A stretch of 48,206 bases of DNA, from the NCBI GenBank assembly GCA_902583715.1, contig CACHXC010000009.1, positions 1 to 48,206 on the forward strand, written 5' to 3'. The notes under the pieces are model-generated. The model was not told the origin of the DNA. It did not search any database and saw nothing but the letters and a program-made list of their open reading frames with translations. This document shows positions 25,191 to 33,218 of this stretch, one piece after another; position 1 is the first letter of the stretch, and each line of letters begins with the position of its first letter. The position numbers and the translations under genes were made by a program. This stretch comes from an uncultured SAR116 cluster alpha proteobacterium (GTDB taxonomy: Bacteria > Pseudomonadota > Alphaproteobacteria > Puniceispirillales > Puniceispirillaceae).

Positions 25191-27949
25191 GGTTTTGTCT
25201 CTTGTGCCTGCTGATGCAATGCCGCGCGAATTTTATCGGCAGTAGCCGGAAGATGCGTGATCAGCACACCGGTTGCCTGACGAATAGCATTCACAATGGC
25301 TGGCGCGGTTGGGATCAATACATGTTCGCCCAGTCCCTTGGCCCCATAGGGCCCCTCTGCATCTGCTACCTCAACGATGACATGTTCAAACAACGGCACA
25401 TCACCAATTGTCGGGATGAGATAATCATGTAAATTTTCGGTACGGCCGGGCAAATAATCTTCCATCAAGGCCAGACCAATGCCTTGGGCAGCCCCGCCTT
25501 CAATCTGGCCCTCGACAAGCAACGGGTTAATTGCCCGTCCCACATCATGCGCTGTTGTCATCTTCTCAAGACGCACATGACCTAGCCCGATATCCACCAT
25601 CAATTCGGTCATTTGCGCACCATAGCCATAAACAGCATACGGGGCGCCCTGACCATTTTCATCAAGCGGTGTGGTTGGTGGGTCATAGGTTTCCTCTGCC
25701 ATAAATACATAGCCATGCGCATTCACTGGCAAGGACGACAAATCAATGCTGGCGGTGCCACCAGCCGCATTGTCAACAAGGCGTACCTCTGCCCCATCAA
25801 TTACGATGCTGGCATCATCCGAGACATTGCCGTGGCGCAAAATCACCTCACGCAAAGCGCGGCCAGCCAGCAATGCGGCTTTTCCGGACACGAATGTCTG
25901 GCGTGATGCGGATGTCTTGCCGCAATCTGGTGTCCGATCAGTGTCGCAATCGATCAGCGATAGGCTATGGACCGGCACCCCTAATGCATCAGCGGCAATT
26001 TGCGAAATAACCGTATTGGCGCCTTGCCCGATATCCATTGCCCCTTGGTGCAGAACACAAGCGCCGTCAGCCGTCACACCGATCCGCATGGTTGACGGGT
26101 TTGGCAGAGAAGTATTGCCACACCCATACCAGCAACTGGCCACGCCAATGCCCTTGCGCAACATTGATCCGGTCTTGGTGGCGTCTTTGTTAAACCTGTC
26201 AGCGCGCCCCAATGCCGCATCCCATTCTGGTTGCAACGCCGCTAAACAATCGGCAATGCCAACACCTGTCGGAAAACACTGGCCGGTGACCGTCGGCATA
26301 TGATTTTGCAATGCATTCATCCGCCGAAATGCCAGCCGGTCCATGTCTAGCTTTTCTGCCAATAGATCATAGGCGCATTCTTGCGCAACCGCTGATTGCG
26401 GCACGCCGAATCCACGAAACGCCCCAGCTGGCGGCGCATTGGTATGCACAGCAACACTCGATGCCCGGTAATCTGGCGTTACATAAGGCCCACTGGCATG
26501 TACTGGCACCCGGTTTGCCACAGTTGGCCCCCAACTGGCATAAGCGCCAGTGTTAAACACGCCATCAAAGACAAAGCCACTGATCCGCCCCTCAGCATCA
26601 CAGCCCACCTCCAGCCGGATATCTGATGGATGACGTTTGGTCGAGGATCGCATCGACTCACCGCGCGTGTAACAAATCGCCACCGGACGGTGCAACACCC
26701 ACGCCGCCAATGCGACAAAAGGTTGAAATGAAATATCAAGCTTTGATCCAAAACCACCGCCACATGCGCTTGGCATCACGCGAATGGCATCAACCTCCAG
26801 CGCCATAATTTCGGCAAGGCTATCACGGTCCATTTGCGCGGCCTGCGTACAGCCATAGATCACCAGCCTGTTACCCTCACGCACCGCGTAACCAGCCTCA
26901 GGTTCAATATAAGCATGCTCAATAAAGGGGGTGCTTGAATGCACGCTGACCCGGTGCGTCGCCCGCGCCAGCGCCGCATCAGCATCTCCGCGGGCCACAT
27001 AGCCTTTGACCAAAATATTACCGTCACGCCCCGCATGCAACTGCCGGGCCTCTGGCTTACGCGCTTCTTGCGGCGTTAACATCGTCTCATGCGGTTGCCA
27101 ACTAACCGGAAATTCAGCCTCATCGAACCCCTCAATCACGGCTGGCTCACCAACAATAGCAGCCACAGCCTCGCCCCGATACAACGCGGTCCTCTCGGCA
27201 AAAACAGGTTGATCAGCAAACGGCGGGATCACACCAAAACAATTGCGGCCCGGCACATCCGTTGCATCAAACACTGCCACAATGCCCGGGCGATCTGCCA
27301 AAAACGCCGATTTATCGCCAATTTCGAAATCAGCATAATGATGTGGACTGCGAATAACCCGCAATGACAACGCATCATCAGGCACACTATCTGCACCATA
27401 GTTAAGCCCGGCCTGCACCTTGGCGACGCCGTCAAGATGCTGAATCGAACTGCCCACATTGTGGCCAGCATCTGGTTTGATAGATGGCGGTTGGCGTGCG
27501 TGCGCCTGCATCACCGCATCAATAATTTTGCTGTAGCCGGTACAACGACACAACACCCCGCCAAGCGCATCTTCTACCTCGGTGCGGTTTGGTTGGGGGT
27601 TGGTCTTTAACAAATGCGCTGCAGACACCAGCATGCCGGGCGTACAAATTCCACATTGCGCCGCCCCATGCACTAAAAAACTCTGCTGTAATTTTTCGAT
27701 AACAGCTGACTCATGCAACCCTTCAACACTGGTGACTGATTGCCCGTCAACCTGCCCCAGCGCGACCAAACAACTGCAGACCGGCTCATCATCAAGCAAA
27801 ATGGTGCAGGCCCCACAATCACCAGCGTTACAACCAACCTTGGTACCGGTCAGGCCAAAATCACCGCGTAATATATCGCTCATCCGTGTTGTCGGGCGTG
27901 CCGTACTGGTCACAGGTTTTCCATTTAGCAAAAAGCCTATGCCCGCCAT
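25187..27949 (-). CDS. Molybdenum hydroxylase, fused [2Fe-2S] and Mo-cofactor subunits (nicotinate dehydrogenase-like)
   Basis: This xanthine-oxidase-family protein hydroxylates an N-heterocycle or aldehyde with water. The first ~150 residues are a two-cluster small subunit: C40, C45, C48, C60 (CNAGDCGACTILLDD) and C99, C102, C134, C136 (CGIC and CRC). The rest is the molybdopterin subunit with GGGFGSKLDIS, PPAGAFRGFGVPQ, GQGANTVISQIAAD and the catalytic glutamate in GAKGLGEHVLIP. At 920 residues both parts are full size, so this is a true fusion. Its ATG overlaps the FAD-subunit stop by 1 base (TAATG). Context suggests nicotinate as substrate; the residues do not prove it. Confidence 0.88.
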   Translation of the reverse strand: MAGIGFLLNGKPVTSTARPTTRMSDILRGDFGLTGTKVGCNAGDCGACTILLDDEPVCSCLVALGQVDGQSVTSVEGLHESAVIEKLQQSFLVHGAAQCGICTPGMLVSAAHLLKTNPQPNRTEVEDALGGVLCRCTGYSKIIDAVMQAHARQPPSIKPDAGHNVGSSIQHLDGVAKVQAGLNYGADSVPDDALSLRVIRSPHHYADFEIGDKSAFLADRPGIVAVFDATDVPGRNCFGVIPPFADQPVFAERTALYRGEAVAAIVGEPAVIEGFDEAEFPVSWQPHETMLTPQEARKPEARQLHAGRDGNILVKGYVARGDADAALARATHRVSVHSSTPFIEHAYIEPEAGYAVREGNRLVIYGCTQAAQMDRDSLAEIMALEVDAIRVMPSACGGGFGSKLDISFQPFVALAAWVLHRPVAICYTRGESMRSSTKRHPSDIRLEVGCDAEGRISGFVFDGVFNTGAYASWGPTVANRVPVHASGPYVTPDYRASSVAVHTNAPPAGAFRGFGVPQSAVAQECAYDLLAEKLDMDRLAFRRMNALQNHMPTVTGQCFPTGVGIADCLAALQPEWDAALGRADRFNKDATKTGSMLRKGIGVASCWYGCGNTSLPNPSTMRIGVTADGACVLHQGAMDIGQGANTVISQIAADALGVPVHSLSLIDCDTDRTPDCGKTSASRQTFVSGKAALLAGRALREVILRHGNVSDDASIVIDGAEVRLVDNAAGGTASIDLSSLPVNAHGYVFMAEETYDPPTTPLDENGQGAPYAVYGYGAQMTELMVDIGLGHVRLEKMTTAHDVGRAINPLLVEGQIEGGAAQGIGLALMEDYLPGRTENLHDYLIPTIGDVPLFEHVIVEVADAEGPYGAKGLGEHVLIPTAPAIVNAIRQATGVLITHLPATADKIRAALHQQAQETKP

Positions 27950-28827
27950 TAGTTCACCTGCCCCATGTCTGACCCAGCTGTTATCAAAAGTCGCCGCACG
28001 GCTTCTTCAACCGCCTCAATGCGATAGCTTGCCGGGGCGCGCACATCATCAATCGGGGACAAGCTGGCAAAATACGCCGCCGACACCAAATCGGCCGCGC
28101 CCAACAGTGGTTGGCCGCACAAGTGCCGTTCCAGATCAGCAAGCCGCGTTGCCACTTCTGAACAGGCTCCAACAGCAATCGCTATTTCGGCAATTGTCTG
28201 CTCGGTGTCGCACAACAGCCGCATCGCCACCATACCAATCGAAATGACCAAATAGCGGCGGGCCCCAAATTTATAGAAATATCCCTGTCCAACAGTCGCG
28301 GGGCTTGGCACCAGAATAGCGGTAACAATTTCGTCCTCAGCGCAGACGGTTTTGCGATTGCCAGTGATGAATGACGCCAGTGGTACCACCCGGCGCCCCC
28401 GGCAGGATTGAATCTCTACCGCAGCATCCATGGTCAACAGGGCCGGCACCCCATCTGCAGCCGGTGACGCATTACAGATATTACCAACCAGCGTTGCCCG
28501 GTTTTGGATTTGCCAAGACCCAACCTCGCCAGCCGCTATTTTCAATCCATCAAACGCCGGCGGAAGGTCAGCCCGTATCACATCGCGCCAACTCACCGCC
28601 GCGCCAATCGACCAATATTCATCGCTTTGCTTGATCACGCGCAAATCGGCAATGCCGGAAATATCAAGCACACGGCCAATAAGCGGCCGGTCCTGCAATG
28701 CGGGATACACATCTGTGCCGCCAGCCAAAATCCGGCACGGGCCGGCCGCTAGCATGGATAGGGCGGCGTCAAGCGCTGACGCTCTTAGATAAACATCATC
28801 ACCATCTGCGGCTGATACAGCTTGCAT
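27949..28827 (-). CDS. FAD-binding subunit of the molybdenum hydroxylase
   Basis: A 292-residue CoxM/PCMH-type protein that passes electrons from the [2Fe-2S] clusters to an acceptor. FAD-binding loops are ILAGGTDVYPALQDRP and ATLVGNICNASPAADGVPAL; the C-terminal CO-dehydrogenase flavoprotein fold has GARRYLVISIGMVAMRL. It precedes and overlaps the fused large subunit, giving a two-gene enzyme. A palindromic operator-like site lies 54 bases upstream, so this gene can begin its own transcript apart from the aldehyde oxidoreductase gene. Confidence 0.88.
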   Translation of the reverse strand: MQAVSAADGDDVYLRASALDAALSMLAAGPCRILAGGTDVYPALQDRPLIGRVLDISGIADLRVIKQSDEYWSIGAAVSWRDVIRADLPPAFDGLKIAAGEVGSWQIQNRATLVGNICNASPAADGVPALLTMDAAVEIQSCRGRRVVPLASFITGNRKTVCAEDEIVTAILVPSPATVGQGYFYKFGARRYLVISIGMVAMRLLCDTEQTIAEIAIAVGACSEVATRLADLERHLCGQPLLGAADLVSAAYFASLSPIDDVRAPASYRIEAVEEAVRRLLITAGSDMGQVN

Positions 28828-28880
28828 TAACCCTCCTACATACGCTCATAAAACACCCCGCAACCAGTTGCCAGATCGCG

Positions 28881-28904
28881 TTTATTTGTTTGTACACAAA
28901 TAAA
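28881..28904 (-). promoter_or_regulatory. Operator-like palindrome before the molybdenum hydroxylase genes
   Basis: TTTATTTGT (28881-28889) and ACAAATAAA (28896-28904) are perfect 9-base arms around TTGTAC. The core TTTGTTTGTACACAAATAAA agrees at 15 of 20 positions with the palindrome before the aldehyde oxidoreductase gene. It sits in the 133-base gap after that gene. No clear -35/-10 pair was found beside it. Confidence 0.6.
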
Positions 28905-28960
28905 GAAGACCGCAAATCACCATGCACGTCAAGCCCTATGGGCAAGACATGCACGGCGCA

Positions 28961-30685
28961 TTATTGCATGGTTGCACTCGCCAAAAGGGCCTGCATTTGC
29001 TGGTTCACTTCCTGACTAAATAACCGGTTGGTCTTGCCAGTTGGTGGCAACGGCTCATCAGTGAAAAACGCTGGTAATTCATCATCATCGTCATCAAAGC
29101 CGGCGGCTTTGTTAAAGGCAGCCTCTAGCCGCAAGGTTTCAAGCGCGATATGGCGAATAAATTCTGGGTCAACACCCGCATCAAAGGCATCATTTATGGC
29201 ATCGGCAATCAGTTGCAGATTATCGTCCGTCACTGAACGGCCAAACACACATAAACCGAATGAGTCAGCGACTGCACTATTGATCTGCATGCGCAGGCTT
29301 TCCGCCACAAGTTCGGCAATCGATTTATCATCACATTTGAACGAGGGCGCATTCCCAACGGTGTGATCGGCACCTTGCGCCGTTAGCATCATGGAAATAC
29401 CAGTGACTTCAACGACCCGAGGGTCATAGGCGCTAATCGCCTGTTTCTTGATAACCGGCACCCGTGCCACTTTCAGGGCCGCACCAACCCGCGCCGTGCC
29501 CGACGCATAAAGCCGGCCTTTTTCACTGCCCGCGCGGATTTCTTCGAGACAGGCGTGCATAAAGGGCAGATCACCAAACGCCCCCTCACCAGCCTCCATC
29601 AACACCGCAATAGTGGCACCAAGCTCAATACTGTCAACGCCCAGATCATTCGCTGTTTCATTGAGACGCGCCACGTCATCCGGTTCCGTTAGCCCGCAAT
29701 TAGTTCCCAGCAAGCCGATGGTTTCATATTCAAGCGGCGACACCAATTCGCGCCCGCTATCATCAACAAAGACATTACTGCATTTGATAAGACATCCCGG
29801 CATACAAGCATGTGACGTTTCACCACCGCGCCCGCTATTAAGTTCGCGGATAAAATCGCCACCCATCTTCAGCGGACCATCATCCGCACCGGTTAATTGA
29901 CCAGATGAAAAATTACGCACCGGCAAGGCCCCAAGGTGATTGGTCAAATCTGCAACCATTGCCGTACCCGTTGTTTTCAGACTTTGAACCGCAACTGACT
30001 CACCCAATTTTTTGCCGTAATCCTTAATCGCACCCATGACTTTTTTGCGATCATGCACCGGCGGCATGCGGTCTTTGTCGATCACCACCGCTTTTATTTT
30101 TTTGGCGCCCATCACGGCCCCAACACCACCGCGCGCCGCCAATCGTGACGGCCTGTTGTCAGTATCAGAGAACGCCACGCCCGCCATTAAACCAAGATAT
30201 TCACCAACCGGGCCACAAAGGGCCAACGAGGTTTTTTCACCATAAGCGGCATGTAGTTTCTGTGCGCAATCAAAATTACCAAGTCCTAAATAAGGGCTGG
30301 CATCATCAAATGAAATATCACCATCCTTGGTAATGCGGATCACCACCCACGCGTCACTGGCACCATTAAAGGTGATGCCAGCAATCTGCAATTGCCCCAT
30401 GGCAAAGCCAAATGTACCACCGCTATTGGCCTCTTTAACACCGCCGGTAAGTGGGCTTTTACAGCCGACAGACAAACGGTTCGCATTAGAAAAATTTGTG
30501 CCGGCAAATGGCCCAACTGAAAATATCAAGGGATTTTCCGGTGCCAGCGGGTCAATAGCGGCGACATCACGTTCAACCAGCATCCGCGCGATCAGATACC
30601 GCCCGGCCTCGGCCAATTCACGGCCGGCAAGCTGGCGTTCCAACACATGCTGGCGGTGCAAATCTATTTCAATAAATTTCCTCAT
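28961..30685 (-). CDS. Aldehyde:ferredoxin oxidoreductase (tungsten/AOR family)
   Basis: AOR enzymes oxidise aldehydes to acids at a tungsto-bispterin centre and reduce ferredoxin. The [4Fe-4S] ligands are seen as C294, C298 and C302 (CMPGCLIKCSN) with C479 (SFGLCVFGR), and the N-terminal pterin-binding half has GPFAGTNFSNANRLSVGCKSP and RGGVGAVMGAKKIKAVV. The ATG at 30685 follows AAGGGG; the frame runs 8 codons further upstream. The 574-residue length is slightly short of the typical ~600. It lies between enamidase and the molybdenum hydroxylase, with its own promoter-operator. AORs are best known from anaerobes; the substrate here is inferred to be the ring-opened aldehyde. Confidence 0.85.
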   Translation of the reverse strand: MRKFIEIDLHRQHVLERQLAGRELAEAGRYLIARMLVERDVAAIDPLAPENPLIFSVGPFAGTNFSNANRLSVGCKSPLTGGVKEANSGGTFGFAMGQLQIAGITFNGASDAWVVIRITKDGDISFDDASPYLGLGNFDCAQKLHAAYGEKTSLALCGPVGEYLGLMAGVAFSDTDNRPSRLAARGGVGAVMGAKKIKAVVIDKDRMPPVHDRKKVMGAIKDYGKKLGESVAVQSLKTTGTAMVADLTNHLGALPVRNFSSGQLTGADDGPLKMGGDFIRELNSGRGGETSHACMPGCLIKCSNVFVDDSGRELVSPLEYETIGLLGTNCGLTEPDDVARLNETANDLGVDSIELGATIAVLMEAGEGAFGDLPFMHACLEEIRAGSEKGRLYASGTARVGAALKVARVPVIKKQAISAYDPRVVEVTGISMMLTAQGADHTVGNAPSFKCDDKSIAELVAESLRMQINSAVADSFGLCVFGRSVTDDNLQLIADAINDAFDAGVDPEFIRHIALETLRLEAAFNKAAGFDDDDDELPAFFTDEPLPPTGKTNRLFSQEVNQQMQALLASATMQ

Positions 30686-30721
30686 AGTCAGCCCCTTTTG
30701 GCTAAACATACATAGATGAAT

Positions 30722-30756
30722 ATTGTTTGTATACTAACAATTAACATATTTGTAAA
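30722..30756 (-). promoter_or_regulatory. Promoter with overlapping palindromic operator, AOR gene
   Basis: On the minus strand TTTACA (30751-30756) and TATACA (30728-30733) are spaced by 17 bases. A 20-base near-perfect palindrome, ATTGTTTGTATACTAACAAT (30722-30741), has one mismatched pair and covers the whole -10 element, as expected for repression. Similar sites precede three other units in this cluster. Confidence 0.7.
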
Positions 30757-30809
30757 TCAGCTTTTGCCTTGGCCACATTTACCCAGCAAGTGCAAACGGG
30801 CCGCCTTTT

Positions 30810-31979
30810 TTACAGCACCACTTCTGGCAAGCGTTCAGCGGGCGGTGTATTACGGCTACGCTGGGTGCGGACAATGCCGTCAATGATGGTCATCCCGACA
30901 CCCGGCAGGTTACCTTGATGAATACTCTCAAGCATGGTTTTGCCTGGCGCATGCTGAGCGCTGTCGATTAAGATGTAATCTGCCGACTTGCCAATTTCAA
31001 TGATACCGCTGTCAAGCTCGCGCATTCTGGCGGTGTTACCAGTGGCAAAGCAAAAAGCAATCTCTGGCGGAATATCGCCAAGGCTAGACAGCATCGCAAT
31101 CATCCGCAAAATGCCAAGCGGTTGCACGCCTGATCCTGCTGGTGCATCAGTGCCTAAAATAATACGCTCTGCTTGGCCGATTTCAAAAGCTGTGCGCATG
31201 GCAAGTAAACCAGCTCGTTCATTGCCATTGTGAACAATTTCGATACCGCGCGTACAGCTTTCGCACAGGCATGTGATCTGGTCATCAGGCAACGCCGTAT
31301 GACCGCCATTAATATGGCCAATGATATCTGCATCCGCCTCTAGCACGACGTCTTTATCGATCAACCCTGATCCCGGAATCGATGGGCCGCCGGTATGGAT
31401 GGTCGACTGAATGCCATATTTACGCGCCCATTTCACCATTTGGGCGGCGGTTTCTCCGGCTTTTACCGAACCCAAACCAACTTCACCTAGCAATTTAACA
31501 CCCGCATCTGCCAGCTCTTTGAAATCGGACTCGACCATTCCCTCTTCAATTACCGGAGCGCCAGCAAGCATTTTCACACCAGATGGCCGGAAATTTTCAT
31601 ACCAACGTTGCGAAGCAATCGCCATGGCTTTTAACCCAACAATATCCTTGGGCCGGCCGGGCGCATGCACCTCACCAGCTGAAATCATTGTTGTCACACC
31701 GCCATGGAGGCATGAATCAATCCAGTTTAATTGCTGTTGGCGCGGCGTATAATCGCCAATCACCGGATGGACATGGCTGTCAATCAACCCCGGCGCCAGC
31801 GTTACGCCATGTGCATCAACAATCTGCGTCGCTTGGTCGGTATCAAGGTCAGCATAACGGCCAATGGCTGCGATCCTCCCATCAATGGCAATCACACAAT
31901 CACCATCAATCAGCGGCTCTTCCAGCTTGCCAGACAAAATCTGACCGATATTCTTTATTACAAGCTTTTGTACAGACAT
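30810..31979 (-). CDS. ena: Enamidase (amidohydrolase superfamily)
   Basis: Enamidase hydrolyses 1,4,5,6-tetrahydro-6-oxonicotinate to 2-formylglutarate and ammonia. The metal-binding HxH is H69/H71 in IDSHVHPVIGDYTPRQ; other likely ligands are E166 (LLGEVGLGS), H195, H222 (GHINGGH) and D278 (LGTDAPAGSG). Blocks such as LHGGVTTMISAG, PGRPKD and the tail SRNTPPAE agree closely with the E. barkeri enamidase as I recall it. The ATG at 31979 follows AAAAGGGG, giving 389 residues; an upstream extension to 32051 would run through the promoter. It precedes the AOR gene. Family is certain; orthology with enamidase is likely. Confidence 0.8.
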   Translation of the reverse strand: MSVQKLVIKNIGQILSGKLEEPLIDGDCVIAIDGRIAAIGRYADLDTDQATQIVDAHGVTLAPGLIDSHVHPVIGDYTPRQQQLNWIDSCLHGGVTTMISAGEVHAPGRPKDIVGLKAMAIASQRWYENFRPSGVKMLAGAPVIEEGMVESDFKELADAGVKLLGEVGLGSVKAGETAAQMVKWARKYGIQSTIHTGGPSIPGSGLIDKDVVLEADADIIGHINGGHTALPDDQITCLCESCTRGIEIVHNGNERAGLLAMRTAFEIGQAERIILGTDAPAGSGVQPLGILRMIAMLSSLGDIPPEIAFCFATGNTARMRELDSGIIEIGKSADYILIDSAQHAPGKTMLESIHQGNLPGVGMTIIDGIVRTQRSRNTPPAERLPEVVL

Positions 31980-32036
31980 GATTTGCCCCTTTTTACTGCT
32001 GATGCCGCGGGCCATAGCCCAATGAAACCCGGCTAT

Positions 32037-32070
32037 TTCATTAGTATGCAAACATTTATTTCTTGTGCAA
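32037..32070 (-). promoter_or_regulatory. Promoter with operator half-conserved, enamidase gene
   Basis: On the minus strand TTGCAC (32065-32070) and CATACT (32043-32048) are spaced by 16 bases. TTAGTATGCAAACATT (32041-32056) matches 14 of 16 positions of the reverse of the AOR-gene palindrome, and it covers the -10. Its outer left arm is degenerate. Expected start of transcription fits the ATG at 31979. Confidence 0.55.
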
Positions 32071-32083
32071 GGCGATTTAAAAT

Positions 32084-32494
32084 CTACATCTTATCAAGTA
32101 ATTCGAGCAACCGTTTAACATCACGACCAGTTAAGTTAGCCACCGTATCTTTGGTGATTTTGCACGCTTTTTCGATTGCATCAATCGTCAGGCTGCGGCC
32201 CGCATCGGTTAGTGAAATCTGTAAACGCCGCAGATCATTTGGATCGGCACGGGCCTCGACAAGATCTTTTTCTAACAGCCGCGCAATCACCCCTTTGGTG
32301 GTAGCAGCATCCATCGCAACCAGCCGGCCAAGCTGATTTTGAGAGGTTTCGCCAACCTCATAGAGACGCGCCAAAATTGAAAATTGAGTGGGCGTCACAT
32401 CTGAAAGATGCCGCGAAAAAATTTCCAGATGACGCTGCGTCGCAAGACGCAATTTATACCCTACCTGATCATCAAGTCTGTAATCATTAGGCAT
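32084..32494 (-). CDS. MarR-family transcriptional regulator
   Basis: A 136-residue winged-helix protein with the MarR layout: VTPTQFSILARLYEVGETSQNQLG (helices before the reader), the recognition helix MDAATTKGVIARLLEKDL and the wing ARADPNDLRRLQISLTDAG. Starting at the ATG at 32494 (AAGGG upstream) removes nine untypical residues. It is transcribed divergently from the DUF1185 gene and precedes enamidase on the same strand. Its operator region contains two palindromes. It is the obvious candidate to control the cluster, with a pathway aromatic as ligand; that is inference. Confidence 0.88.
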   Translation of the reverse strand: MPNDYRLDDQVGYKLRLATQRHLEIFSRHLSDVTPTQFSILARLYEVGETSQNQLGRLVAMDAATTKGVIARLLEKDLVEARADPNDLRRLQISLTDAGRSLTIDAIEKACKITKDTVANLTGRDVKRLLELLDKM

Positions 32495-32528
32495 GGATTT
32501 ACCCTTTATATGACCCATCAATGCAGCA

Positions 32529-32578
32529 AATAATCAAGCTGATTATTGTTTGACAGCGAACAAATTTTATTCTTGAAT
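32529..32578. promoter_or_regulatory. Divergent control region between marR and DUF1185
   Basis: Two palindromes lie side by side. AATAATCA-AGC-TGATTATT (32529-32547) is a perfect 8-base inverted repeat. ATTGTT-N8-AACAAA (32545-32564) has the same arm sequence and spacing as the palindrome before the AOR gene. A plus-strand promoter TTGACA (32550-32555), 17-base spacer, TTGAAT (32573-32578) overlaps the second one, in front of the DUF1185 gene. This fits autoregulation plus control of the divergent gene. Confidence 0.6.
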
Positions 32579-32630
32579 TTAGCGTCAATTTTTTGCACAC
32601 GTCAAACCCCTTTGATCACGAGGCCCGCGC

Positions 32631-33218
32631 ATGACCACCGCAAAAATTCGCAAAATTGTTACAATTATTGAAGAAACCCACAGCGAAGCCGATCAACCCA
32701 TTGATCCGGCCACACGCCGTGCTGCGGCGGTTGCCGTTATCGAAAATCCTTTTGCTGGCCACTACGTAGAGGATTTAGAAACCTTGATGGTGATTGGTGA
32801 AGAGCTCGGCGCACAATTAGGTGAGGCATGCGTTACCGCGCTGGGCATCTCTCCTGCCGACGCCCAAAGCTATGGCAAGGCTGCCCTTGTTGGTGAAAAT
32901 GGCGAATTGGAGCATGCCGCGGCGATTTTACATCCACGGCTTGGCAAGCCTCTACGCGCGGCTGTTGAAAAAGGCGCGGCGCTGGTTCCATCAAATAAAA
33001 AACGCGGCGGCATGGGGACCCCGCTTGACGTGCCGCTTGGTCATAAGGATGCCGCCTATGTCAGATCACATTTTGACGGCATGGAAGTGCGGGTGAATGA
33101 CGCGCCGCGTGCAAATGAAATTCTAGTGGTCGTAGCGGTTGCCGATTCTGGGCGCCCGTTACCCCGTGTTGGCGGATTGACGCATGACGAGGCTGAAGGC
33201 AAAGACGGCCTGCGTTAG
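32631..33218 (+). CDS. DUF1185 (PF06684, 'amino acid synthesis') family protein
   Basis: A 195-residue soluble protein with the family blocks RRAAAVAVIENPFAGHYVEDL, EAAAIL-like HAAAILHPRLGKPLRAAVEKG and LDVPLGHKDAAYVRSHFDGM. Structures of this family have been described as a variant of the chorismate-mutase fold with a suggested role in amino-acid metabolism; no reaction is established. It faces the MarR gene across shared palindromes, so it probably belongs to the nicotinate-type cluster, perhaps in a downstream or isomerising step. Its stop overlaps by 4 bases the stop of the convergent DMT gene. Confidence 0.8.
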   Translation: MTTAKIRKIVTIIEETHSEADQPIDPATRRAAAVAVIENPFAGHYVEDLETLMVIGEELGAQLGEACVTALGISPADAQSYGKAALVGENGELEHAAAILHPRLGKPLRAAVEKGAALVPSNKKRGGMGTPLDVPLGHKDAAYVRSHFDGMEVRVNDAPRANEILVVVAVADSGRPLPRVGGLTHDEAEGKDGLR

